The notes under the pieces were generated by a model. That model searched no databases and was not told the origin of the DNA. It was given only the letters and a program-made list of their open reading frames with translations. Shown here in pieces: positions 31,493-41,800 of a stretch of 64,000 nt of DNA. The stretch lies in the NCBI GenBank assembly GCA_019694435.1, contig JAIBBZ010000014.1:1-64000 (forward strand), read 5' to 3'. The position numbers and the translations under genes were made by a program. Numbering within the stretch: the first letter of the stretch is position 1; every line of letters begins with the position of its first letter. The stretch comes from Pirellulales bacterium (GTDB taxonomy: Bacteria; Planctomycetota; Planctomycetia; Pirellulales; JAEUIK01).

Positions 31493-33868
31493 ATGGATAA
31501 GGACAAGCGGTTTCTTAACTTCATTCTGCTGGCCATGGCGCTGGTGTTGCTGAACAGCTACATCTTCAACTGGCTCGAAGGGCCCAAACCGAAGCCCGAG
31601 GCGGCCAAGCAGGCAGAAGCCAAACTGGACGCCGCGGAAAAGCCAGCGGAGGGCGCCGCACAGGGCGAAAACGCAGCCGACGCCACTGCGCCAGCCGCTG
31701 CCGACGCGCCCCCGACGGGCGCAGCCGCTCCGCCGGCGACGGCCCCCACCGAAGCGCCGGCCAAGGTGGAAGATGCCGGAGCACCCTCGGACCAGCCACC
31801 GCAGCCGACTAGGCTGCTCACGCTGGGCTCGGTCGGCCCCGACGACAAATATGGGCTGCTCGTGACTGTCAGCAGCACCGGAGCCGCGGTCCAGCGGATC
31901 GAGGTCGCGCACGATTACTTCAACACGGAGATTCGCTCGGGCTACCTCGGCCAACTTGAATTGCAGGACACCGACGGTACGGGGGCCCAGGTCCGCGTCG
32001 TCGGAACGGGGACGCCGGCCGCACTGGCCGGCGTGCAAGCGGGCGATGTGATCACCGCGATCGGCGCGACCAAGGTTTCAGGGGCCCGGGGCGTCGAAGT
32101 CGCTTTGGCCGAGACGCGCCCCAACCAGACCGTCGCGCTGACCGTGCGCCGGGGCGACGCCGAGTTGCAGGTGAGCGCCAAGCTGACGCGTTATCCCATG
32201 GAAGTGGTCAAACCGGAGGCGGGCCCGGCCGACCTGTTGCCCTATCGATCGCTCGAGTTGATGCTCGAGCAAGTCGACGACCGGAAGCGGCCGGTCGCCA
32301 CGGCCGAGGCCGGCACGCCGCCGCCGATTGACGTTGCCGAGTTGCCCGACGTGCAACTGCGGCACGTGAACTGGGAAGTCGTCGCGAGCGACCCCAAGCA
32401 CGTGGCGTTTCGCCGAGCCCTGCCGGCTTTGGGTGTGGAGATCATCAAACATTTTCGCCTGGAACAGATCGGCCAGGGCGACGGGCCGGCACCGGGCTAT
32501 GACCTGACGCTCGAAGTCGAATTGCGCAACACGGGCGAATCCGCGCACAAGGTTGCCTACTCGCTCGACGGCCCCACGGGCCTGCCGATCGAAGGGGCGT
32601 GGTATGCGACCAAGGTCGGCAAGCCGTACGCGGCTTCGAAAGGCATTGGCGACCATTTCTCGGCGATCGGGCTGCGCGACGTGGTCGTCGGTCTGCGTGA
32701 GGGTCGGTTCACCAAGTATGGCATCGTGCGCACGCTCGACATCGCCAACGGCAACCTCGATCCGCCGTGGTCGGGCACGCCGCTGGAATTCCTGGGAGTC
32801 GATGCGCAGTACTTCGCTGCAGTGCTTTTCCCGCTGCGCGCCGGCGATGCGGCCGACTGGATCCAGAGCTCGCAACCGATTCGCACCGGCTCGCTGCCGG
32901 TCGACCCGAAGAAGAAAAACCTGACCGACGTTTCGGTTCGCGTGACGAGTAATCCCATCGAACTGGCCGCAGGCGGGTCGGCGGCTCATCGCTACCGGCT
33001 GTTTGCCGGCCCCAAGCAGCCGAGCGTGCTGGCCGACTACGGCATCGAGCGGCTCGTCTATTACGGCTGGTACCAGGCCGTGTCGGTGGTGCTGGTCAAG
33101 GTGTTGCACTTCTTTCACGACTATGTCGTGTTCAATTCTGGTCTGGCGATCATCCTGCTGACGGTCATGGTCCGGTCGGCGCTGTTTCCGCTCAGCCGTC
33201 GCCAGGCGCTGAACATGCAAAAGATGCAGACGCTGCAGCCAGAAATCAAACGTCTGCAAGAGCGTTTCAAGAACCAGCCGGAACAGTTGATGAAGGCCCA
33301 ACGCGAGTTGTTCGCCCGGGCCAAGTACAACCCGTTCTCCGGCTGCTTGCCGATGCTGATCCAGATCCCGATCTTCCTGGGTCTGTATCGTGCGCTGGCC
33401 GTCAACGTCGAACTGCGCGACGCACCGCTGATCTCACACGCCGTGTACTGGGCCTCGAATCTCGCGGCCCCGGACAAGCTCTACGACTGGAGCTCGTGGA
33501 TGCCCGCCATGGTGCAGGGCTTCTTGGGCCCCTACCTGAACGTCTTGCCGATCGTCACCATTGGCCTGTTTCTGTGGCAGCAGAAGATGTTCATGCCGCC
33601 GGCGACTGACGAGCAGACGCGCATGCAACAGCAGGTGATGAAGTACATGATGGTCTTTATGGGCCTGATGTTCTTCAAGGTGCCCAGCGGACTGTGCCTG
33701 TACTTCATTGCGTCGAGCACTTGGGGCATCCTCGAACGCAAGCTGCTGCCCAAGGTGACTCCGACTGCCTCCCCGGCCGGCACCACGACGGAACTGCCGC
33801 CGGCACGGCCCGTCAGCGAAAACGGCAGCGACGGCGCGCGTCGCGGCAAGAAGAAGAGCAAGCGGTAA
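31493..33868 (+). CDS. yidC: Membrane protein insertase YidC with a PDZ domain inserted in its periplasmic region
   Basis: Inserts and folds inner-membrane proteins, alone or with SecYEG. N-terminal helix (FILLAMALVLLNSYIFNWL), a proline/alanine-rich linker (about 35-105), the periplasmic beta-supersandwich split by an insert, then the conserved five-helix core: FHDYVVFNSGLAIILLTVMVRSALFPLSRRQ (written as helix 2, with the substrate-groove arginine), NPFSGCLPMLIQIPIFLGLY, WMPAMVQGF, LPIVTIGLF and the last helix near residue 715. Residues about 160-232 read as a PDZ domain (GTPAALAGVQAGDVITAIGA, then TVALTVRRGDAEL). The C-terminus is basic (RRGKKKSKR), as in YidCs that contact ribosomes. ATG at 31493 (or 31481, four residues longer). 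791 aa is long for the family because of linker and PDZ. mnmE follows after 30 bases, the conserved yidC-mnmE order. Confidence 0.94.
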   Translation: MDKDKRFLNFILLAMALVLLNSYIFNWLEGPKPKPEAAKQAEAKLDAAEKPAEGAAQGENAADATAPAAADAPPTGAAAPPATAPTEAPAKVEDAGAPSDQPPQPTRLLTLGSVGPDDKYGLLVTVSSTGAAVQRIEVAHDYFNTEIRSGYLGQLELQDTDGTGAQVRVVGTGTPAALAGVQAGDVITAIGATKVSGARGVEVALAETRPNQTVALTVRRGDAELQVSAKLTRYPMEVVKPEAGPADLLPYRSLELMLEQVDDRKRPVATAEAGTPPPIDVAELPDVQLRHVNWEVVASDPKHVAFRRALPALGVEIIKHFRLEQIGQGDGPAPGYDLTLEVELRNTGESAHKVAYSLDGPTGLPIEGAWYATKVGKPYAASKGIGDHFSAIGLRDVVVGLREGRFTKYGIVRTLDIANGNLDPPWSGTPLEFLGVDAQYFAAVLFPLRAGDAADWIQSSQPIRTGSLPVDPKKKNLTDVSVRVTSNPIELAAGGSAAHRYRLFAGPKQPSVLADYGIERLVYYGWYQAVSVVLVKVLHFFHDYVVFNSGLAIILLTVMVRSALFPLSRRQALNMQKMQTLQPEIKRLQERFKNQPEQLMKAQRELFARAKYNPFSGCLPMLIQIPIFLGLYRALAVNVELRDAPLISHAVYWASNLAAPDKLYDWSSWMPAMVQGFLGPYLNVLPIVTIGLFLWQQKMFMPPATDEQTRMQQQVMKYMMVFMGLMFFKVPSGLCLYFIASSTWGILERKLLPKVTPTASPAGTTTELPPARPVSENGSDGARRGKKKSKR

Positions 33869-33898
33869 CACCGGCATACCTGCCGCGCGCCGATCGAC

Positions 33899-35245
33899 AT
33901 GGCCTACCAGCTCGGCGATACGATTGCCGCGATCGCCAGCGCCCCCGGCGGCGCTGCACGGGCGATCGTGCGCTTGAGCGGGCCTGCAGCCACGTCGGTC
34001 TGCGCCAGCTTGTTTTCGGGCAGCTTCGAGCAGTGTGAATCGTCAGCCCGGGTCATTGCCAGCTCGCTGCGCGTCGACGGCCTCGGGGCCGAGGTGCCCG
34101 CGATGCTGTACGTCTGGCCGAATTCGCGCAGCGCCACGCGCGAGCCGCTCGTCGAAGTGCACCTGCCCGGTTCACCCCCTGTGGCGCAGGCCGTACTGCA
34201 AATGCTCTGTCGCGCCGGCGCTCGACCGGCAGCACCGGGTGAGTTCACTCTGCGCGCATTTCTTGGCGGCCGGATCGACCTCACGCAGGCCGAGGCCGTG
34301 CTGGGCGTGATTGAGGCCGAGGACGACGCGCAGCTCGCCGCGGCACTGGCCCAACTGGCCGGGGGCCTGGCTGCGCCTCTGAGCGAAATTCGCATGGGAC
34401 TGCTCGAGCTGTTGGCGGAATTGGAAGCCGCACTCGACTTTGCCGACGAGGCCATAGAATTCATTCCCCGCCAGCAACTCATCGATCGCCTCGCGCAATG
34501 CGGCTCTCGGCTTGCCGCGCTGCGTGAGCAATTGGCCGGCCGGTTCGACGCGGTCGACTGGCCTCGCGCCGTTTTGACCGGCATGCCCAACGTCGGCAAG
34601 AGCCGGTTGTTCAATGCCCTCGCCGGTCGCGATGCGGCCATCGTCGCGGATCAGGCGGGGACGACTCGCGATTATCTCACCGCACAGGTCGTCTGCGGCG
34701 ACAATATCGTCGAACTGATCGACACGGCCGGTCTCGAAACGACCGAGGAAACGGTCGCTGCGACCGCACAACGGCATGCCGAGGCACAGGCCCTGCAGGC
34801 CCGCGTCGTGCTGTTTTGCCTCGATGCTTCGCGGCCCCTGATCCCTTGGGAACAGGAACAACTCTCTCGGCCCGATCCTCGCAGGCTGGTGGTGTTCACG
34901 CGCTGCGATCTGCCGCGACGCGGCGATCGGGTGCCTGGCGCCTACGTCACCAGCGCGGTCACAGGCGAGGGCCTCGCCGCATTGAAACAGGCCATCGCCG
35001 AGCGGCTCGGCGCGGTGCAGCCACGAGCCGCGGTGGCGACGACCGCCGCGCGTTGCCGATCAAGTCTCGAAGCGGCGATCGCGGCGCTCGACCGGGCTCG
35101 CGATCTGGCCGCCGGCGAAGGGAACGAAGAGTTGATCGCCGCGGAGATCCGCGTTGCCCTGGCCGAGGTCGCCAGCATGGTCGGCGCCGTGTATACCGAT
35201 GACATTCTCGACCGGATCTTCAGCCGGTTTTGTATCGGCAAGTAA
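33899..35245 (+). CDS. mnmE: tRNA modification GTPase MnmE
   Basis: With MnmG, forms the cmnm5/tau-m5 group on wobble uridine of certain tRNAs. N-terminal folate-binding domain (DTIAAIASAPGGAARAIVRLSG), helical domain, and an inserted G domain: G1 GMPNVGKSRLF near 224, G2 GTTRD, G3 DTAGLE near 279. The C-terminus ends in FCIGK, the essential CIGK box. Two departures: the G4 motif NKxD reads TRCD near 340, and the usual HCHGG of the folate domain reads HLPGSPP near 88-94. The protein therefore may have altered nucleotide or folate handling, or these are clade features. 448 aa is normal. ATG at 33899, 30 bases after yidC. Confidence 0.93.
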   Translation: MAYQLGDTIAAIASAPGGAARAIVRLSGPAATSVCASLFSGSFEQCESSARVIASSLRVDGLGAEVPAMLYVWPNSRSATREPLVEVHLPGSPPVAQAVLQMLCRAGARPAAPGEFTLRAFLGGRIDLTQAEAVLGVIEAEDDAQLAAALAQLAGGLAAPLSEIRMGLLELLAELEAALDFADEAIEFIPRQQLIDRLAQCGSRLAALREQLAGRFDAVDWPRAVLTGMPNVGKSRLFNALAGRDAAIVADQAGTTRDYLTAQVVCGDNIVELIDTAGLETTEETVAATAQRHAEAQALQARVVLFCLDASRPLIPWEQEQLSRPDPRRLVVFTRCDLPRRGDRVPGAYVTSAVTGEGLAALKQAIAERLGAVQPRAAVATTAARCRSSLEAAIAALDRARDLAAGEGNEELIAAEIRVALAEVASMVGAVYTDDILDRIFSRFCIGK

Positions 35246-35257
35246 GGAACGTCGGCC

Positions 35258-36196
35258 ATGCCTGGCAATCGCGTGATGGTCGTCGGCTCGGTCAACACCG
35301 ACCTGGTGATTCGTGGCCGGCGATTGCCGCGGCCGGGAGAGACGATTCTCGGCGGCTCCTTCTACCAGGCCGCCGGCGGCAAAGGCGCCAACCAGGCCGT
35401 GGGTGCGGCGCGCGCGGCGGTGCAACCGGTGACCTTTCTCGCCGCGGTGGGCGACGACGACTTCGGAAGCACGGCGCTGGCCGGGTTCCGCCGCGAGAAC
35501 CTGGACACCGCGGCGATCCGCGTGGTCGCCGGCGCCGCGACGGGCGTCGCGCTGATTCTGGTCGACGAGCACGGGCAGAACATGATCTCGGTCGCGTCGG
35601 GAGCAAACCTGGCCCTCGCGCCGGCCGATGTCGACGCGCTGCCCGCAACGAGCTTCGACGCGTGCCGTGTCTTGCTGGCGTCGTTGGAGGTGCCCTTGGA
35701 AACTGTCGCGGCGGCGATTAGGCGTGGCCGCACTGCTGGGCTGATGGTGGTCGTGAACCCCGCGCCGGCGGCGCTGCCAATTGCCGAGCCGGAGTTGCTC
35801 CACGCGATCGACGTGCTGACCCCAAATTGCGGTGAGGCTGCGGCGCTGGCCGGATTGCCGGTGCCTGAAGGTGACGATCTGGCCGTCGCACGGGCGGCCG
35901 CCGAGCGACTGCACCGCCGCGGCGCCCGGCAGGTCGTCGTCACCCTCGGGCGATTGGGCGTGTTGGTCTACGACGGTCAGGCGTTGCATCTACCGGCGCC
36001 CGAGGTCAGGGCCATCGATGCCACCGCGGCCGGCGACGCGTTCAACGGCGCGCTGGCCGTGGCCTTGTCCGAGGGCGCAGAACTTGTTGCTGCGGCCCGT
36101 TGGGCCTGCCGCGCGGCGGCCATCTCCGTGACCCGGGCTGGTGCGCAGCCATCGCTGCCCACTCGGATCGAAATCGAAGCGTTTTCGGGCACGTAG
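35258..36196 (+). CDS. rbsK: Ribokinase (PfkB family)
   Basis: Phosphorylates D-ribose to ribose 5-phosphate using ATP. PfkB-family signatures: GSVNTDLVIRGRRLPRPGE at the N-terminus, the sugar-contact string GGKGANQAVGAARA near residue 41-54, LTPNCGEAAALAG near 188 and the C-terminal ATP/anion-hole motif DATAAGDAFNGALAVAL near 253-269, whose Asp is the catalytic base. The TAAGD form is as in E. coli RbsK. 312 aa is normal. ATG at 35258 is 12 bases after mnmE, so the two are probably co-transcribed although functionally unrelated. Other pentose kinases of the family remain possible. Confidence 0.88.
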   Translation: MPGNRVMVVGSVNTDLVIRGRRLPRPGETILGGSFYQAAGGKGANQAVGAARAAVQPVTFLAAVGDDDFGSTALAGFRRENLDTAAIRVVAGAATGVALILVDEHGQNMISVASGANLALAPADVDALPATSFDACRVLLASLEVPLETVAAAIRRGRTAGLMVVVNPAPAALPIAEPELLHAIDVLTPNCGEAAALAGLPVPEGDDLAVARAAAERLHRRGARQVVVTLGRLGVLVYDGQALHLPAPEVRAIDATAAGDAFNGALAVALSEGAELVAAARWACRAAAISVTRAGAQPSLPTRIEIEAFSGT

Positions 36197-36240
36197 AGCG
36201 AAGTGTCCCCCCTTGGTGGCTGGTGTCGGCGGAGACCAGC

Positions 36241-36290
36241 TATAATCGCCAGTTCCAAGCCCGGGGGGAGTTACGCCGGCACAGGCCGGC
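36241..36290 (+). promoter_or_regulatory. -10 element and leader hairpin of the DUF1549 gene
   Basis: A consensus TATAAT at 36241-36246 lies 71 bases before the ATG at 36317; the -35 is weak. In the short leader, GCCGGC-ACAG-GCCGGC (36275-36290) forms a perfect 6-bp hairpin, and AGGAGGT (36303-36309) is a full-consensus ribosome-binding site. Confidence 0.5.
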
Positions 36291-36316
36291 ACGAGTCGTC
36301 CGAGGAGGTAATCCTA

Positions 36317-38785
36317 ATGCCGAGATGTCGGGCGCTATCCAAGTGGCCAGCGATCATGGTCGCCGCGCTGCTGATGGACGGGGCGATCTCCAGACCGGCA
36401 CGGGCCGATGCGCTGGTAATCCTGCCTGGAGACTTTCAACTGGTGGGCACGGCCGCGCGGCAGCGTTTGGTCGTCGCTCATCAAATCGTGGTCGAGAGTT
36501 CCGGCCAACCGTCGTGCACGGGCGAAGTCACCGAAGGGGTCGAGCTCTTTTCCAGCGACCCGGCCGTGGTGCGCATCGAAGGGCTCGACGCCGTGCCCGT
36601 GGCCAATGGCGTCGCCAGCCTGACTGCCAGGCACGGCGACGAATCGGCCACGGTCTCGGTGACGGTCAGCGGCTGCGAGCGCCCTTGGCAATGGAGCTTT
36701 CGCAATCACGTGCAGTCGGCACTGACCAAGTCCGGCTGCAGCATGGGTGCCTGTCACGGGGCCCAGCACGGCAAGAACGGCTTCAAGCTCAGCCTGCGCG
36801 GCTACGACGCCCAGCACGATTTCGACACCCTGGTGCGCGAGGCGCGGGGGCGGCGAATCGTTCCGGCCGACCCGGCGCGGAGCATGCTGCTGACCAAGCC
36901 GACCGGCGCCATTCCGCACGGCGGCGGGCTGCGGTTCGGCGTCGATTCGCATGATTACCGCGTGTTGAGCGAGTGGATCGCGTCGGGCACACCGGGCCCG
37001 CGCGACGAGGATCCGCGAATCGCGCGGGTCGAGGTCTCGCCTTCGCAGTCGATCCTGAAGCCCGGCATGCGACAGCAACTGCTCGTGACGGCCCATTTCA
37101 GCGATGGCCATTCGGAAGACGTGACCCGGTGGGTGAAGTTCACCGCCAGCGACGTCGGCGTCGCGCCGGTCGACGAGCAGGGCCAGGTCTCGATCGCCGG
37201 CCCGGGGGAATGCACCGTTTCGATCTGGTATCTGAGCCTGGTGACGTTCGCCACGGTCACGGTGCCCTATGAACACTCCGCGACGCCCGAGTCGCTGGCC
37301 ACGGCCACGGGGCGCAACTTCATCGACACGCGGGTACTCGAAAAGCTCGCTGCCCTGCGGATTCCTGCGTCGCCGCGAGCCACGGACGAAGAGTTCCTCA
37401 GGCGGGCCTTCATCGACACGATCGGCGTGTTGCCGACGGCGCAAGACACGCGCGATTTCCTGGCCGATACGAGCCCGGACAAGCGCGATCGATTGATCGA
37501 CGCGCTGTTGGCGCGGCCCGAGTTCGTCGATTACTGGACCTACAAGTGGTCGGACCTACTACTCGTCAATTCGGAGAAGCTGCCGGCGCCGGCGATGTGG
37601 GCCTACAGCAGTTGGATTCGCAACCAGGTGGCCGCCAACACGCCCTGGGACAAATTGGTCCGCGAGCTGCTGACGGCCAGCGGCAGCACGCTGGAAAACG
37701 GCGCCACCAACTTCTTCGTGCTCCACGAAGATCCCACGGCGCTGTCGGAGAACATCTGCCAGGCGTTCCTGGGTATGTCGATCGGCTGCGCCAAGTGCCA
37801 TAACCATCCGCTGGAAAAATGGACCAACGATCAATATTTCGCGATGGCGAACCTGCTCGCCCGGGTGCGCACCAAGAACGGCCCCGGCGAGGGCAATCGC
37901 ATCGTGTTCAGCGATACGTCGGGCGACCTGGTGCAGCCGAGCACCGGCAAGGCCCAGCCGCCGACGCCGCTCGACGGCACGTCGCTCGCGCTGGACGACC
38001 GGAACGATCGTCGCGAGCATCTGGCCGCTTGGCTGTGCTCGCCTGAGAATCCCTATTTCACCCGGGCCGTCGTCAACCGCGTGTGGGCCAATTTCATGAA
38101 AGTGGGCCTGGTCGAGTCGGTAGACGACCTGCGCAAGACCAATCCGGCGAGCAACGAGCCGCTGCTGGCGGCGCTCGCACAGCACCTGATCGACCAGCAT
38201 TACGACCTGCGGGCCCTGATGCGCGCGATCCTGCAATCCGAGACCTATCAGCGGAGCAGCGCGAGCCTGCCGGAAAACGCGGCCGACCAGCGCTACTATT
38301 CGCGGTATTATCCGCGGCGGCTGATGGCCGAGGTGCTGCTCGACGCGTTTGCCCAGGTGTTGGGCGCGCCGTCGCAGTTTCCGGGCTACCCGGCGGATTG
38401 GCGCGCGATTCAGTTGCCCGACTCGAACGTGGCTTCGTACTTCCTCAAGACGTTCGGCCGACCGGACCGGGTGATCACGTGCGAATGCGAGCGCACGGCC
38501 GAGCCGAGCATGGTTCAGGCCCTGCACATGACCAATGGCGACGCGATCAATCAGAAGTTGCGCACCGCGGGCAATCGCATCGAACAACTCCTGGCGGCCC
38601 ACACGCCGGACGAGCAACTGATCGAGGAAGCGTTTCTGGCCGCGCTCGCGCGGCGTCCCAGCGATGAGGAGCGGGGCCGACTGTTGGAGATCTTCGCGGC
38701 CACGCCCGACGCAGAGCGGCGCGCGGCGGTCGAAGACCTGTACTGGGGCCTGCTCAGCAGTAAAGAGTTCTTGTTCAACCACTAG
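36317..38785 (+). CDS. Secreted DUF1549/DUF1553 protein with Ig-like (Big2) domain
   Basis: Planctomycete-specific exported protein of unknown function. Signal peptide (WPAIMVAALLMDGAISRPARA). Residues about 30-130 and 230-310 read as bacterial Ig-like segments (ARVEVSPSQSILKPGMRQQLLVT split). A haem-like motif CSMGACHG sits near 141-148. DUF1549 spans about 340-545 (TDEEFLRRAFIDTIGVLP, DYWTYKWSDLLLVNSE, CAKCHNHPLEKWT near 491-503, a second CxxCH). DUF1553 spans about 575-815 (HLAAWLCSPENPYFTRAVVN, RYYPRRLMAEVLLDAF, SKEFLFNH). The two CxxCH sites suggest covalent haem. ATG at 36317 has AGGAGGT eight bases upstream; 822 aa. A cytochrome-c/WD40 gene follows after 15 bases, then hemB and hemL. 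Confidence 0.9.
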   Translation: MPRCRALSKWPAIMVAALLMDGAISRPARADALVILPGDFQLVGTAARQRLVVAHQIVVESSGQPSCTGEVTEGVELFSSDPAVVRIEGLDAVPVANGVASLTARHGDESATVSVTVSGCERPWQWSFRNHVQSALTKSGCSMGACHGAQHGKNGFKLSLRGYDAQHDFDTLVREARGRRIVPADPARSMLLTKPTGAIPHGGGLRFGVDSHDYRVLSEWIASGTPGPRDEDPRIARVEVSPSQSILKPGMRQQLLVTAHFSDGHSEDVTRWVKFTASDVGVAPVDEQGQVSIAGPGECTVSIWYLSLVTFATVTVPYEHSATPESLATATGRNFIDTRVLEKLAALRIPASPRATDEEFLRRAFIDTIGVLPTAQDTRDFLADTSPDKRDRLIDALLARPEFVDYWTYKWSDLLLVNSEKLPAPAMWAYSSWIRNQVAANTPWDKLVRELLTASGSTLENGATNFFVLHEDPTALSENICQAFLGMSIGCAKCHNHPLEKWTNDQYFAMANLLARVRTKNGPGEGNRIVFSDTSGDLVQPSTGKAQPPTPLDGTSLALDDRNDRREHLAAWLCSPENPYFTRAVVNRVWANFMKVGLVESVDDLRKTNPASNEPLLAALAQHLIDQHYDLRALMRAILQSETYQRSSASLPENAADQRYYSRYYPRRLMAEVLLDAFAQVLGAPSQFPGYPADWRAIQLPDSNVASYFLKTFGRPDRVITCECERTAEPSMVQALHMTNGDAINQKLRTAGNRIEQLLAAHTPDEQLIEEAFLAALARRPSDEERGRLLEIFAATPDAERRAAVEDLYWGLLSSKEFLFNH

Positions 38786-38800
38786 GCGGCGGAGCGCGGC

Positions 38801-41800
38801 ATGTTGCCAGGGCAAGACTTGAACGGCATCCGGCGCGGCCTGCTGTGGGTGCTGCTGGTGCATTGCACGACCAGCGTGGCCGCGGAGGCCAGAGCACCCG
38901 AGTATGCCGAGGCGGTAGCGCCGCTGTTGCGCAAGTACTGCGTCGGCTGCCACGGGGGCGACGAACCGGAAAGCGCGCTGTCGCTCGAGAGCTATGCCGC
39001 GCTGATCAAGGGTGGAAAACGCGGCGCCGCAGTGATCGCCGGGCGCGACGACCTCAGCCGGCTGTTGCTGACGGTCGAAGGCCAGACCGAGCCGCGGATG
39101 CCCCCGGCCGATAACGAAGCCCCGACGGCGGAAGAAATTGCCGTGCTGCGGGCATGGATCGTGGCCGGCGCGAAGGGGCCCGAGGGCGCCGAGCCCGACC
39201 CCACGCAACTGCTCGTGCCGCATGTTGCCCCGCAGGTGGCACCTCGGCTGGCGATCACGGCCCTGGCCTGGTCGGCGCAGCAAAAGCTGATTGCCGTCGG
39301 CGGCTACCGCGAAGTGCGGCTGCTGTCGGCCGAAGACCGGTCCCTGGTGCGCACCATCACGGGGCTCCGCGGCGAAGTCAACGGTGTCAGCTTCTCGGCC
39401 GATGGCCAATTGCTCGCGGTCGCTTCGGGCGAGCCTGGCCTGGTCGGAGAGGCCACGCTCTGGCAGCCGGCCGACGGGACACTGGTGCGCAAGATCGAAG
39501 GTCACCGCGACACGCTCTACGCAGCGGTCCTTTCGCCCGACGGCAAGCTGCTGGCCACTTCCAGCTATGACCAGAAGATTCGCCTGTGGGACACCGCCAA
39601 CGGCACCGAGCTGCGTGTGCTCGACGGCCACAACGGCGCCGTGTTCGACATTGCGTTCAGCCCCGACGGCCGGTTGCTGGCCAGCGCGAGCGGAGATCGC
39701 ACGGTCAAACTGTGGAACGTCGGCGACGGAACGCGGCTCGATACGTTCGGCCAGCCGACCAAGGAGCAACTGACCGTGGCCTTCAGTCCCGACGGCCGGA
39801 TGTTGGCCGGCGCCGGGGCCGACAACCGGATCCGGCTGTGGCGCCTGAGCGAGACGGCGGCCGAAGGCACCAATCCACTCGTCGTCACGCGTTTTGCGCA
39901 CGAAGGCGCGATCCTCGATCTGGCGTTTTCGCCCGACGGCAGCCGCCTGGCCACGGCCGCCGACGATCGCACGGTCAAACTGTGGCAGTCGTCGCCGCTG
40001 GTCGAACGGCATGCCCTCGAGCAACAGTCCGATTGGCCCCAGGCGCTCGCCTTTGGACCCGACGGGAAACAACTGGCCATCGGCCGGCTCGACGGCTCGT
40101 TGACGCTCGTCGACGTCGAGACTGCGGAAACCGTCAAGCCGATGAAGCCGGATCTGGCGACGGCCGAGCCGCGCGGATTGCAGCGCACGGCCGGCGGCCG
40201 CATTCGGCTGACGGGCAAGCACCTGGTGGAAATCGAGCAGCTCGAGTTTGAACCGGCCGGACCCGTCGCGCGGCTCGCGGCCGACCAGCCAGCCACGGCC
40301 AGCGAGCTGTGGATCGACGTGAACGTGCCGGCCGAAGCGCCGCTGGGGAGCTACTCCTTGCGGCTCGTCAACCCCGGGGGACGAAGCAACGCGGTCCGAC
40401 TCGAACTGGACGACCTCGTGCAGGCCCAAGAGGCCGAGCCCAATGGCGCCCCCGACGCGGGCACCGTTGTCACCCTGCCGGCCAGCGTTTGGGGAGTGCT
40501 CGACCGCCAGGGCGACGTCGATCACATCCGCTTCGAGGCGGCCGCCGGCCAAACGCTAGTCTTCGATTTGCGCAGCCGCAGCTTGGGCCTGAAGCTCGAC
40601 GGCGTACTCACGCTGCTGGACGAGGCCGGTCACGTGCTGGCCAGCAATAACAATTTCGACAACGAAGACGATCCGGTGCTCAGCTACACGTTTACCCAAG
40701 CCGGTGTGTATGCCATTCGCGTCGGCGACCAAGTGCTGGCCGGTTCGGCCGAGCACGTCTATCGGCTGTCGCTCGGCGAGCTGCCGTTGGTAACGGGCTG
40801 TTATCCGCCGAGCATTCCGGCCGGTGCGACCACCGCAGTGACGCTGGTGGGCTATAACCTGCCCGCCGATGCGCAAGTGGCCGTCGCAGCCGGCAACGAA
40901 ACGGAGGTCGCCGTGCCGGTCGACGGCAACCGGTTTCGCCGCCGGCGCGATTTGAAGGTGGCCGTCGACACGTTGCCGCAAACGCGCGAGGCGGAACCCA
41001 ACGATGCCGCCGACACGGCCACGACCATGAGCGTGCCGGGAGTGGCGGTCGGCCAAATCGCCGGCCAGGATCGGGCCGATGCAGACCTGTTCCGCTTCGA
41101 GGCCCGAGTCGGCCAGCGCTGGATCATCGAGACCGACGCGGCACGTCGCGGCTCGCCGATCGACACCAAGCTCGAAGTCCTCGATGCCGCGGGCCAGCCG
41201 GTCCCGAGGATGCTGCTCCAGGCAACGCGGGACTCGTACGTGACCTTCCGCGGCATCAACTCGTCGATCAACGACGTGCGCTTGGTGAACTGGGAAGAGA
41301 TGGAACTCAACGAGTTCCTCTACCTGCAAGGCGAGGTGTGCCGGCTGTTCCGCCTGCCCCAGGGCCCCGACTCAGGGTTCTTGCTATACGCCAAGAACGG
41401 CGCGCGGATCGGTTATTTCGATACGAGCCCCACGACGCATGCCGTCGACGAGCCGGCCTATATCGTCGCGCCGCTCCCCCTGGGCACGACGATCGTGCCG
41501 AACGGACTGCCGGTATTCACGCTGCACTACGCCAACGACGACGACGGCAATCGCCGCTTGGGCAGCGACTCGCAAATTGCTTTTACCGCGCCGGCCGACG
41601 GCCAGTACCTGGTCCGCGTGACCGACGTGCGGGCCCTGGGCGACGCGCGGTTCGTGTATCGCTTGATCGTGCGCCCGCCGCAGCCCGATTTCGCGCTGCA
41701 AGTCGGCGGGACCAGTCCCCAGGTGCGTGCCGGCAGCGGCCGCAGCATTCCGCTCGCGCTCGACCGGATCGACGGTTTCGACGGCAGCGTGCGTGTAGAC

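Noticed and set aside
37559..40552. 997-codon minus-strand open frame
   Set aside because: Antisense across two real genes and their junction; no family features.
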